This document shows positions 34,438-42,568 of a DNA stretch of 64,000 nucleotides, one piece after another. Under the pieces are notes generated by a model. It saw only the letters and a program-made list of their open reading frames with translations, was not told the DNA's origin and did no database searches. Numbering within the stretch: the first letter of the stretch is position 1; each line of letters starts with the position of its first letter. The position numbers and the translations under genes were made by a program. The DNA comes from UBA6927 sp022447855 (GTDB lineage Bacteria; Chloroflexota; Dehalococcoidia; Lucifugimonadales; UBA6927). The stretch is from positions 1-64,000 of the forward strand of contig JAKUTX010000003.1 of the NCBI GenBank assembly GCA_022447855.1, in the 5' to 3' direction.

Positions 34438-35157
34438 TCACAATCTCATCTGAAGACCATCAATCGGTTTATAATTCATCAACAATTCAGCACGGTCTGT
34501 CAAAAAACGCTTATTGGGGACATTGGACTGAATATGAAGGGGCAGCCAAGTTAAGGTACGATCTTCAAACTCATGCTGCATAGAAACAGAAAAAGCCTTC
34601 TCAATCACCTGAAACGCATCATCAACATACAAACTAGAACTGGACATAGACTTTGTTGAATCAACGGAATCAATCAGATCTCCTAATCTCAACAAAATCA
34701 CTTCAATTTTTCCTTCTCTTGCGAATTCTCTACAAACCAATTCACCCATATATGGACCCAAAATTTGAGGGTTCACAGAAGGCACTGGTCGCCAATTTTC
34801 AGTAACTGTAAAAGACTCGTCATATTGATCCATTACATGTAAGGTGCTCAGATATATTACTCTTTTAACACCGCCTTTAACTGCTAAGTCTAATAACTGA
34901 TATGTATCATGCATATTATAATTTAATCTATCACTAACGTTTACAAACTCGGGCAACAAACCTGAATGCACCAATACTTCAACATCGGTAATTTGTTTAG
35001 CTACATCATCAAATGTTTTACCATCTACGTTAGAAAAATTTTGCTGTGTATTAATTGGACTGAAAATATCTACTGAGTCAATCAAATGACGATTTCCAAT
35101 AAATTTCACAAAGCTATCTACAAATTTCTGTTGATTGGATGTAAATAAAACCCTCAA
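34438..35157 (-). CDS. Degenerate NAD-epimerase-like protein
   Basis: A 239-aa relative of the next gene in the operon, recognised from the SDR-like middle (AVKGGVKRVIYLSTLHVMDQ) and the overall pattern IEVILLRLGDLID. The nucleotide-binding glycine motif is missing: the N terminus reads VLFTSNQQKFVDSFV. The YxxxK catalytic lysine is also absent (GPYMGELVCREF). It is therefore unlikely to be an NAD-dependent enzyme on its own and may pair with its neighbour, bind a metabolite, or be decaying. Reading is open with no internal stop. The start is TTG at 35157 with AAGGTG upstream. Confidence 0.65.
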   Translation of the reverse strand: MRVLFTSNQQKFVDSFVKFIGNRHLIDSVDIFSPINTQQNFSNVDGKTFDDVAKQITDVEVLVHSGLLPEFVNVSDRLNYNMHDTYQLLDLAVKGGVKRVIYLSTLHVMDQYDESFTVTENWRPVPSVNPQILGPYMGELVCREFAREGKIEVILLRLGDLIDSVDSTKSMSSSSLYVDDAFQVIEKAFSVSMQHEFEDRTLTWLPLHIQSNVPNKRFLTDRAELLMNYKPIDGLQMRL

Positions 35158-35262
35158 AAGTCACCTTCTAAAAATTCCTTGTCGCACAAATATTATCAAT
35201 TCCTGAAAGTTATTTCCAACCTGATACACTATGACTCAAATATCAAAAGAAACGAGGTATCC

Positions 35263-35973
35263 ATGAAATTAAACCAAACTAATCAAATCTTAGAAAGGCT
35301 AAAATTGCTGCCCACAGCCACCATATACTCAGCAGTCAAACATTTTGGGTTTGATCCATGTTGGATGAAAGGTGTTCATACTTATACACCTGGCCAAAAA
35401 TTAGTTGGACAAGCGCAAACATTAAGATTTGTGCCACCTCGGGCTGATATTTTGAAAGAGACAAAGTTGAAAGAAAATTCTCCAGAGTATCAAGCAATGG
35501 GATCTACTGGTCCTGGGAAGCTAATAGTAATGGATGCTATGGGGAAAGACTGGGCTAGCATTGGAGGCGATGTCAAACTATTGCATCTTAAAATTAAAGG
35601 TGCTGAAGGATTAGTAACCGATGGCGCAGTTCGAGATTTAGATGCTGTAAAGAGCTACGGATTCCCCATATTTGCGAGTGGAAGAACTGGTGCTGTAGGA
35701 GAACCAGACATTCATCCCTTTGAGGCAGGTGGCACAATACAGTGTGGAGGAGTTGTAGTACGTCCAGGAGACTTTATTATAGGTGATGATGACGGAGTAG
35801 TCGTGGTTTATTCAGAAATTGTTAAAGAAACTATTGAGTGGGCAGAAAAGCACGAGTCCTATGAAGAATTCGCCAAATCACTCATTGAATCAGAAAAAGT
35901 TGCTCCAGGAAAATATTACCCAATCAACGAAAAACTTCTTGACTCACTTAGAAACCAAAACAACACTCAGTGA
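35263..35973 (+). CDS. RraA-like / 4-hydroxy-4-methyl-2-oxoglutarate aldolase family protein
   Basis: A 236-aa protein of the RraA/HMG-aldolase family, class II pyruvate aldolases that also decarboxylate oxaloacetate. The full metal/substrate motif G-D-x20-R-D is present: Gly102-Asp103 and Arg124-Asp125 (GGDVK and DGAVRDLDAV), and VVRPGDFIIGDDDGVVVV is the conserved final block. The catabolic setting fits an aldolase making pyruvate rather than the RNase E-regulator role. I choose the ATG at 35263, with GAGG 6 nt upstream; the open frame extends 84 nt further without a ribosome site. It is divergent from the degenerate epimerase gene and convergent with the enolase-superfamily gene. Confidence 0.87.
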   Translation: MKLNQTNQILERLKLLPTATIYSAVKHFGFDPCWMKGVHTYTPGQKLVGQAQTLRFVPPRADILKETKLKENSPEYQAMGSTGPGKLIVMDAMGKDWASIGGDVKLLHLKIKGAEGLVTDGAVRDLDAVKSYGFPIFASGRTGAVGEPDIHPFEAGGTIQCGGVVVRPGDFIIGDDDGVVVVYSEIVKETIEWAEKHESYEEFAKSLIESEKVAPGKYYPINEKLLDSLRNQNNTQ

Positions 35974-35988
35974 ATAAAATATAATCCC

Positions 35989-37200
35989 TTATTTATTTTT
36001 CCCAGAGAAATTCATATATCCAAGCTTAGATGGATCCCACGGATGAGCTCTAGCAACCTCCTCATCAATATCTGTTCCCCATCCTGGAATAGATGGGATT
36101 TCCATAAATCCATTTTCTATTTTCGGCTGATTCTTTGTTAATTGATCCTTCCATGGAACGTCATCGATATCTATCTCCATAATTCGTACATTCGGTAAAA
36201 CTGCACACAAACTGGCACTTATAAAACTTGAAAGATGACTATAATAATTATGAGGTGCAACATTATGTTGATAAACCTCAGCAAGATCTCCAACTTTCTT
36301 AGACTGGCTAAAACCATTCCATGGAACATCTATCATAAACATGTCAGCAGAATGCATTTGGAAATATGGCAAATATTCACGCATATAAAATAAATTCTCA
36401 CCCGTACAAATTCTAGTTGATGTGCTTTCTTTTATTTGTTTGATACTTTCAGGTTGATACATATCGATTTCCAACCATAATAAATCAAATTTTTCCAAAA
36501 CCTTCGCGATACGCAAACAAGCTTCAGTCTTAAAATTAAAATTTAAGTCTAAATTTATATCGACTTCATCTCCCACAGCATCACGAAATGTTCCTATTAG
36601 TGTTTCAACGTGATTGAGCAAACTTTTAGTTATATATTGATCAGTAGTCCCTTGACCACCTCCAAAACCACCCATCCAAACACTTGCGGGATCTCCAGGA
36701 ATAATAATATTAGTCTTAAGTGCCGTAAATCCTTTGCTAACAACTTCTTTACCCAAATTCGCAATATCATCCATCGAATTAATAGGAGGTGTATTCAATA
36801 AATCATTATGTCTAGCTCTTGAAGTTCCACAATGTGACCAATAAACTCTTACTTTTTCACGTGTGGGGCCTCCAAACAACTCGACTACTGATATACCCAA
36901 AGACTTAGCTTTAATATCTAGTAAGGCTAATTCCACACCCGCAATTGCTTTACTGGCAATTCCACTTGGGGACTGTCTGCTAAGCCTCAGCATATCCCAA
37001 AATCTCATCTCAAATGCACACGGATCCTGTCCCATTAGTATTGGTTTCATGTCTTCGATAGTCCCAGTAACACCTAAAGGCTGCCGACCATCAGAACATT
37101 CTCCCCATCCAGTAATGCCCTCATCTGTTTCAACTTTCACAAATATCCATGGCCTCCAACCTGCATCAACAATAAAGGTTTCAATATTACTAATTCTCAT
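35989..37200 (-). CDS. Enolase superfamily (mandelate racemase/muconate lactonizing type) protein
   Basis: A 403-aa enolase-superfamily enzyme that would abstract the alpha proton of a carboxylate, commonly a sugar-acid dehydratase. Metal ligands Asp218, Glu244 and Glu268 are in INLDLNFNF, LLWLEIDMY and ICTGENLFY. His317 (VAPHNYYSHL) with Asp291 (MFMIDVPWNG) form the His-Asp dyad of the mandelate racemase group. The second-strand motif is Lys162-x-Asn164, not Lys-x-Lys, so a Lys base is missing and racemisation is less likely than dehydration. GGAG precedes the ATG. It shares a 103-bp divergent promoter region with the amidase. SAR202-type genomes are known for many paralogs of this superfamily. 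Confidence 0.9.
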   Translation of the reverse strand: MRISNIETFIVDAGWRPWIFVKVETDEGITGWGECSDGRQPLGVTGTIEDMKPILMGQDPCAFEMRFWDMLRLSRQSPSGIASKAIAGVELALLDIKAKSLGISVVELFGGPTREKVRVYWSHCGTSRARHNDLLNTPPINSMDDIANLGKEVVSKGFTALKTNIIIPGDPASVWMGGFGGGQGTTDQYITKSLLNHVETLIGTFRDAVGDEVDINLDLNFNFKTEACLRIAKVLEKFDLLWLEIDMYQPESIKQIKESTSTRICTGENLFYMREYLPYFQMHSADMFMIDVPWNGFSQSKKVGDLAEVYQHNVAPHNYYSHLSSFISASLCAVLPNVRIMEIDIDDVPWKDQLTKNQPKIENGFMEIPSIPGWGTDIDEEVARAHPWDPSKLGYMNFSGKNK

Positions 37201-37221
37201 AATAGTCTCCTTTTAATGATG

Positions 37222-37227
37222 ATAATA
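37222..37227 (-). promoter_or_regulatory. Extended -10 box for the enolase-superfamily gene
   Basis: On the minus strand, TGA then TATTAT (37227-37222), 22 nt before the ATG. The -35 region (about 37245-37251) is poor and would overlap the amidase -35 element, so the two divergent promoters may compete or share a regulator. Confidence 0.35.
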
Positions 37228-37238
37228 TCACAACAATC

Positions 37239-37267
37239 TTGCACTATTGAAAACCCCTTTCTATAAT
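37239..37267 (+). promoter_or_regulatory. Sigma-70 promoter for the amidase gene
   Basis: TTGCAC (37239-37244), 17 bp, perfect TATAAT (37262-37267). Transcription would begin near 37274, about 30 nt before the chosen TTG start. It rules out the upstream in-frame start at 37247. Confidence 0.65.
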
Positions 37268-37303
37268 CGTATTCAAACATATTTTAATACTGAGGTTATA
37301 GAA

Positions 37304-38728
37304 TTGATTCAAGAAGAAATAGCATTTATGGGGGTTAAGGAACTTCAGCAGCATATTCGAAATAAAAACTTATCCCCTGTAGAAATTACTAAGGTATTCC
37401 TTGAAAGAATTCAAACTTTGAATCCCATTTTAAATGCATTTTTGACTATTACCGCTGAATACGCATTAAACCAAGCTAAAATATGTGAAAATTCAATAAT
37501 GAAAAATGATTCTGTAGGACCTCTACATGGAATTCCCATTTCAATAAAAGATCTTGAAGAAACAAAATCTATTAGAACAACTTTCGGGTCCAAAGCATTC
37601 GATAATTATATTCCCGATTACGACTCAATTGTTGTTGAAAGAGTTAAAAAAGCGGGCGGTATAATTCTTGGTAAAACTAATACCCCTGAATTTGGTTTCA
37701 AAGGGACGACAGAAAATCTTTTAGGGGACGCTTGCAAAAACCCTTGGAATACGTCTCGCACTAGCGGAGGATCAAGTGGAGGAGCAGCAGTTTCCGTTGC
37801 TTCAGGAATGTCAACACTGGCAACTGGCAGCGATGGTGGTGGATCAATCCGAATCCCATCAAGTTTCTGTGGTACTTATGGCATAAAACCTACTCTGGGT
37901 AGAGTGCCAAAAATTTCCACGGGATCATTAGAACAACCTCCGGCTCACAATATACTTACTCAATCTGGCCCTATAACACGAAGTGTTGAAGATGCAGCAA
38001 TCCTTTTAAACGTACTATCAGGTTCTGATACAAGGGATTTAGCATCCCCAATATTACCTAAAGAAAACTTCCTAGAAGCATGTGAGGGAAATGTTAAAAA
38101 TCTTAGAATAGGGTGGACACCAGATTTCGGTTATACCCCAGTTGATGACGAGGTTCTAAAAATCACAAAAGAATCAGCATTGTCGTTGGAGTCGCTAGGT
38201 TGCTCAGTGGAAGAGTCGGATTTGAAACTTGTTAATCCCACAGAACATTTTTTACGCATTTTCGCATGTCTGATCGCAGGAAGTAGAAATGCTTCAAAAA
38301 ATTTAGACTTAAATCAATTAACCGACTATGCTCAAGAAGGGTTCAAGGCAGCATCCAGATTTTCTGGAGCTGATTATGGAATTGCGCTAGGATACACAAA
38401 CCTCATGAAATTGCAGTTTGAAGAGCAATTTCAAAAATTTGATCTACTAATTTCACCTACAATGTCAGTCACAGCATTTGAAATTGGTCAAAACCCAACC
38501 ACGATAAATCATATGGATGTTGACCCAATTTGGGGATATACTCCATTTACATTTCCGATAAACATGATTGGATACCCAGCTGCAAGCATCCCATGTGGTT
38601 TTTCAAGTGATGGACTTCCCATTGGATTGCATATTATAGGACGAAACGCAGATGAAAGAACTATCATTAAACTATCAGCAGCAATAGAAAAATTAAAACC
38701 CTGGCCAGCAGCCCAAACAATCAACTAG
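37304..38728 (+). CDS. Amidase signature family hydrolase
   Basis: A Ser-cisSer-Lys amidase of 474 aa. The triad is visible with the spacing of known members: Lys82 (ISIKDLEE), cis-Ser157 (SGGSSGGAAVSVASG) and nucleophile Ser181 (GSDGGGSIRIPSSFCG). The family includes GatA, fatty-acid amide hydrolase, aryl and nitrile-derived amidases. No gatB or gatC is nearby and the gene is monocistronic, so a catabolic amidase is favoured over a tRNA amidotransferase. I use TTG at 37304, with GAGG 8 nt upstream and downstream of the promoter; the sequence from IQEEIAFMGVKELQ aligns with the usual amidase N terminus. Substrate unknown. Confidence 0.9.
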   Translation: MIQEEIAFMGVKELQQHIRNKNLSPVEITKVFLERIQTLNPILNAFLTITAEYALNQAKICENSIMKNDSVGPLHGIPISIKDLEETKSIRTTFGSKAFDNYIPDYDSIVVERVKKAGGIILGKTNTPEFGFKGTTENLLGDACKNPWNTSRTSGGSSGGAAVSVASGMSTLATGSDGGGSIRIPSSFCGTYGIKPTLGRVPKISTGSLEQPPAHNILTQSGPITRSVEDAAILLNVLSGSDTRDLASPILPKENFLEACEGNVKNLRIGWTPDFGYTPVDDEVLKITKESALSLESLGCSVEESDLKLVNPTEHFLRIFACLIAGSRNASKNLDLNQLTDYAQEGFKAASRFSGADYGIALGYTNLMKLQFEEQFQKFDLLISPTMSVTAFEIGQNPTTINHMDVDPIWGYTPFTFPINMIGYPAASIPCGFSSDGLPIGLHIIGRNADERTIIKLSAAIEKLKPWPAAQTIN

Positions 38729-38745
38729 ACCTAATACTACACTGA

Positions 38746-39474
38746 TTAAATCAAGATAACCTGGAATTCAACAGCGTAGTCAACACCCACTTTCTCGCCA
38801 GAGGCATTAGCACTCATACTCAAAAACATTTCAGGATCAAACTCTTGACTCAAATTTTCTATATACGCCTTATGCAATTTAAGAGATTGAATTCCAAGTT
38901 CGATAGAATCACCAACATCCACCCAATGAGTAGGATTGGGAGAAGCTGCTACCATTACCATTTTCACTCCGGTCCATGGAAGAAAACCTTCATCAAATAA
39001 TTCTTGGAAAATCCACCTATTCCCTGCATCTCTAGCAGCGTCAAAAGCAGCCAGTGCAACATAACGATGATCAGCCATGTTCAATTGCCCTTGGGCGAAC
39101 TGAAGCTCATGATTAATAGTAATAATTACATCTGGTTTTTTAGAACGAATAATTTTGGTTAAATCTCGTCTGAGTGGTAAACCATATTCTACAACACCGT
39201 CCTTATAATCCAAAAACTGAACATCAGTTACACCAACAACTTGTGCACTTGCGATTTCTTCATTTCTTCGAAGTGGACCTACATCCTTAGGATCCATAGA
39301 ATCAATTCCTGCTTCACCTTCAGTGACCAAAAGATATTGGATATCTTTCCCTTGAGAAGTCCAACGAGCTATTGCACTAGCAGCACCATATTCCAAGTCA
39401 TCAGGGTGCGCAACAATTGCCAAAGCCTTATGCCAATCCTCGGATATCGGTAGTAATTCTTGCTTAGCAGCCAC
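38746..39474 (-). CDS. PIG-L (LmbE) family zinc deacetylase
   Basis: A 242-aa PIG-L deacetylase. The zinc-binding motif AHPDDLEYGA (His23, Asp25, Asp26) and the downstream His in NMADHRYVALAA are present. Family members remove acetyl groups from N-acetylglucosaminyl compounds, including mycothiol and bacillithiol precursors and glycolipids. The start is GTG at 39474 and has no clear ribosome site. It is last in the minus-strand molybdenum hydroxylase run, 24 nt after the MoaD-like gene. A role in low-molecular-weight thiol synthesis is possible, given the nearby redox themes, but a catabolic deacetylase is equally likely. Confidence 0.85.
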   Translation of the reverse strand: MAAKQELLPISEDWHKALAIVAHPDDLEYGAASAIARWTSQGKDIQYLLVTEGEAGIDSMDPKDVGPLRRNEEIASAQVVGVTDVQFLDYKDGVVEYGLPLRRDLTKIIRSKKPDVIITINHELQFAQGQLNMADHRYVALAAFDAARDAGNRWIFQELFDEGFLPWTGVKMVMVAASPNPTHWVDVGDSIELGIQSLKLHKAYIENLSQEFDPEMFLSMSANASGEKVGVDYAVEFQVILI

Positions 39475-39498
39475 GACAGATCATCATAAATATGATAT

Positions 39499-39771
39499 TC
39501 AAAACTCTCCACCGGCTATAGCAGGCAAAAAATGCACTTCACTGTTAGGACTTACGCGCTCTAAGATTCCAATCTCCGAAACTTCTCCGTCAACTGCCAC
39601 TGAAATATTGGGTTTAATCCTACCTCTATTATCCAACAATCTTGATTTAAATCCTGTATGGATTTCTTCTAGATTATCAATAATCTTTCTTACAGTGTTG
39701 CCTTCAACAGTCACCCTATCAGCGCCTTCACTGAGGTTCTGCATTAGTGATGGTATAAAAACAGTCGCCAT
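39499..39771 (-). CDS. MoaD/ThiS-like ubiquitin-fold sulfur carrier with a Gly-Gly-Glu-Phe end
   Basis: A 90-aa beta-grasp protein of the MoaD/ThiS/CysO type. It begins VFIPSLMQNLSEGADRVTVEG, has a central region typical of these carriers, and ends FLPAIAGGEF. Carriers are activated at a C-terminal Gly-Gly; here two residues (Glu89-Phe90) follow the Gly87-Gly88, so a protease would have to trim it first. Known trimmed relatives are CysO (Mec) and QbsE (QbsD), both cut by JAMM proteases, and a JAMM gene lies at 46236-46658. Adjacent molybdenum hydroxylase genes also suggest a molybdopterin role. No strong ribosome site; translation is probably coupled to the gene upstream. Confidence 0.8.
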   Translation of the reverse strand: MATVFIPSLMQNLSEGADRVTVEGNTVRKIIDNLEEIHTGFKSRLLDNRGRIKPNISVAVDGEVSEIGILERVSPNSEVHFLPAIAGGEF

Positions 39772-39786
39772 GATAAAGTTAATTCA

Positions 39787-42087
39787 CTAATCCTGAGCCC
39801 ATTTTGCTTCCATTATGGCAGTAGGATTCATTGGCAACCTTTCCATTCGAATTCCTGTAGCATCATGAACCGCGTTAGCAATCGCAGGTGTAGGAGGAAC
39901 AATATTCGCCTCGCCAACACCGCGCACTCCATATGGATGCTGTTCCGATGGGACTTCAACAATTACTGTATCAATCATAGGAAGATCTAAACTAGTTGGC
40001 ATTCGATAATCTAACAAAGTTGAATTATTCATCTTGCCATCATCACTCATATAATACTCTTCGTTCAAGGCCCAACCGATTCCTTGGACACTACCACCTT
40101 GCATCTGACCCTCAACATAACTTGGATGAATAGCCTTGCCTGCATCTTGAACTGAAGTAAATCTCGTGACTTCTGTCTTTCCTGTATCAGGATCAATTTT
40201 AAGATCGACTATCACACCTGCAAAAGAACCTCCGCCTGCTCCAGCTTTACCAGCATGCAAACTTCCTCTTCCTATAATCGGGCCACCAGTATCATTAAGT
40301 TCATCCGCTATTTCAGCAAAAGTCATAGTCTCTTCAGAATTCAAATTGGTTAAAACACCAGAATCATAACTGACTTTGTCAGTAGTGATTCCCCAAATTT
40401 TCGCGGCCCTTTCAATCAATTGTTCCTTCACGTCCTGAGCTGCTTCATAAGCTGCCCAACCAGTCGCATAAGTAGTCCTACTTCCTCCAGTGATAAAAGT
40501 ATACCCAATCGAGTCAGTATCTACGACCGACGGATTAACTGATTCAGCAGGAATTCCCAAAACTTCCGCTGCTTGCATTGATATCGAAGTACGGGAACCT
40601 CCAATATCTGTAGAACCCTCAGTCAATGCAATTGTGCCATCATCATTTACAGAAATATTTACAGCAGATTCAAAACCTATGTTGAACCAATATCCTATTG
40701 CAACCCCTCGGCCTGAATTTTCTCCGTCCAATGGCGCGGTATAGTGAGGATGATTTTTCATTGCCTCTAAAACTTCCTTACAGCCAATTCTTGGGTGGAC
40801 AGTACCATCTGCACGACTAGTACCTTTTGTAGCAGCATTTTTTATTCTCAAATCTAAAGCATCTATTCCTAGCTTGTTCGCAATTTCATCTACTACTTGC
40901 TCTGCACCAAATGCAGCATTTGGTGCTCCTGGAGCACGATATGCCGCAGATTTAGGTTTGTTCACCACCACGTCATAACCATCAATCAATTGATTAGCAA
41001 CATCATATGCTGTAAAAACACAATCAGCGCCAGCAGCTATTGCAGATCCTGGAAATGCACCCGCTTCATAAGCCAAATATGCTTGACCAGCTGTAAACGT
41101 CCCGTCTTTCTTAGCTCCCATTTTGATTTTCACGTATGAACCAGGAGTGGGACCAGAACCCTCAAATACATCAGCTCTGCTCATAGCAATTTTCACAGGT
41201 CTAGCACTTTTTTGAGATAATAAACCAGCAACAGGCTCTAGATATACATTAATTTTACCTCCAAAGCCTCCCCCAATTTCAGTAGGAGTAACTCGAACTT
41301 TCGAAGTAGGAATTCCTAAAATTTCTGCAGTACTGTCCCTTGCCGCAAACGATCCTTGAGTACAAGTCCAGATATGTAATCTACCGTCACTGCTCCAAAA
41401 TGCGGAGGCAGCATGCGGCTCAATATATCCTTGATGAACAGTGGCAGTATTAAACTCTCTCTCGACTATAATATCTGCATCTGCAAATCCTTTTTCAACA
41501 TCACCTTTAACGTGTTGAATATGTTCAGCAACATTTGTGGGCCCTGGAAGCGTAGCACCAAGTTCCTCAGTTTCTAAATCTTCAAGTAAAATTGGCGCAT
41601 CTTTCTCCATACCTTGAGGTGCAGTCATTACTGGGGCCAAAACTTCATATTTTACATCTATTAAGCTAACCGCTTCTTCAGCAACATGAGAACTACTTGC
41701 CGCGACACCCGCAATAGCATGACCCTTATATAGCGCCTTACTACCAGCCATAACATTATCCCTAAGTCTTCCCACGTCAGTAAATCCACCCTCTCCATCA
41801 GACACCATTGTACCGCCTTCTATTTCAGGAAAATCAGCCGATGTAACAACTGCATGCACGCCCGGCAAAGCTTCTGCGGCAGAAGTGTCTATAGAGACAA
41901 TACGCGCATGAGCGTGAGGACTCCTCAGAATTTTCCCAAACAGTAGACCTGCAGTATCAAAATCCGCCCCATACACAGCTCTACCAGTCACCTTGTCAGC
42001 ACCATCATGTCTTACTGGACGAGTACCAACAACATCATAATCCTTACTGGACAAAACAACATTTCTTTCATAGTTAACGGTGGCCAT
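39787..42087 (-). CDS. Molybdenum hydroxylase large subunit (xanthine dehydrogenase/CoxL family)
   Basis: The Mo-pterin subunit (766 aa) of a three-part hydroxylase that oxidises purines, aldehydes or N-heterocycles with water as oxygen source. It begins VGTRPVRHDGADKVTGRAVYGADF and has the GGFGGK signature, and GVRGVGEANIVPP supplies the active-site Glu726. The active-site loop is AYRAPGAPNAAF, not the AYxCSFR of true aerobic CO dehydrogenase, so CO oxidation is unlikely. The start is the ATG at 42087 with AGGAGG (42093-42098) lying in the end of the upstream gene. It is third in the order FAD subunit, 2Fe-2S subunit, Mo subunit, MoaD-like, PIG-L. Confidence 0.93.
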   Translation of the reverse strand: MATVNYERNVVLSSKDYDVVGTRPVRHDGADKVTGRAVYGADFDTAGLLFGKILRSPHAHARIVSIDTSAAEALPGVHAVVTSADFPEIEGGTMVSDGEGGFTDVGRLRDNVMAGSKALYKGHAIAGVAASSSHVAEEAVSLIDVKYEVLAPVMTAPQGMEKDAPILLEDLETEELGATLPGPTNVAEHIQHVKGDVEKGFADADIIVEREFNTATVHQGYIEPHAASAFWSSDGRLHIWTCTQGSFAARDSTAEILGIPTSKVRVTPTEIGGGFGGKINVYLEPVAGLLSQKSARPVKIAMSRADVFEGSGPTPGSYVKIKMGAKKDGTFTAGQAYLAYEAGAFPGSAIAAGADCVFTAYDVANQLIDGYDVVVNKPKSAAYRAPGAPNAAFGAEQVVDEIANKLGIDALDLRIKNAATKGTSRADGTVHPRIGCKEVLEAMKNHPHYTAPLDGENSGRGVAIGYWFNIGFESAVNISVNDDGTIALTEGSTDIGGSRTSISMQAAEVLGIPAESVNPSVVDTDSIGYTFITGGSRTTYATGWAAYEAAQDVKEQLIERAAKIWGITTDKVSYDSGVLTNLNSEETMTFAEIADELNDTGGPIIGRGSLHAGKAGAGGGSFAGVIVDLKIDPDTGKTEVTRFTSVQDAGKAIHPSYVEGQMQGGSVQGIGWALNEEYYMSDDGKMNNSTLLDYRMPTSLDLPMIDTVIVEVPSEQHPYGVRGVGEANIVPPTPAIANAVHDATGIRMERLPMNPTAIMEAKWAQD

Positions 42088-42088
42088 T

Positions 42089-42568
42089 TTACGCCTCCTG
42101 TAATCGCTTTGCTGCATCCATTACTGCTCTGACAATCTTGTCATAGCCAGTACATCTGCACAGATTATTTGCTAGCCAAAATCTAATCTCTTCCTCAGTA
42201 GGATCTGGATTCTTTTCTAACAAAGCTTTAGATGCAATGATGAAACCTGGTGTACAGATACCACATTGTAATGCCGCATTTTCTAAAAATGCCTGCTGTA
42301 CTGGATGAAGTCCCTCTGGAGATGCTATTCCCTCAATAGTAGTAACATCCTTGCCTTCAACTTCAACGCCTAGGACAAGACAACTAGTAACAATTCGTCC
42401 ATCCAAAACTACAGTACAAGCACCACAGTTTCCATCATTACAACCTTCTTTTGACCCAGTAAGTCCTATTACATCACGTAAACACTCAAGCAGGCTTTGC
42501 CTAGGTTCGCATAGAAAGTCGACTTCTTCTCCATTAATAGTAGTTTGAACATAAGTTTTTCGGGGCAT
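42089..42568 (-). CDS. Molybdenum hydroxylase 2Fe-2S subunit
   Basis: The small electron-transfer subunit, 159 aa, with two [2Fe-2S] clusters. The N-terminal plant-ferredoxin-like site uses Cys43, Cys48, Cys51 and Cys63 (EGCNDGNCGACTV); the C-terminal helical site uses Cys102, Cys105, Cys137 and Cys139 (CGICTPG and NLCRCTGY). It relays electrons from the Mo centre to FAD. The start shares one base with the stop of the FAD subunit (TAATG), and its 3' end carries the ribosome site of the large subunit. Confidence 0.95.
   Translation of the reverse strand: MPRKTYVQTTINGEEVDFLCEPRQSLLECLRDVIGLTGSKEGCNDGNCGACTVVLDGRIVTSCLVLGVEVEGKDVTTIEGIASPEGLHPVQQAFLENAALQCGICTPGFIIASKALLEKNPDPTEEEIRFWLANNLCRCTGYDKIVRAVMDAAKRLQEA

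Noticed and set aside
37304..38728. Glu-tRNA-Gln amidotransferase subunit A (gatA)
   Set aside because: It has the shared amidase signature but no gatC or gatB nearby, and glnS is present, so a catabolic amidase is more likely.
39787..42087. Aerobic CO dehydrogenase (CoxL form I)
   Set aside because: The AYxCSFR active-site motif is absent; the loop reads AYRAPGAP.
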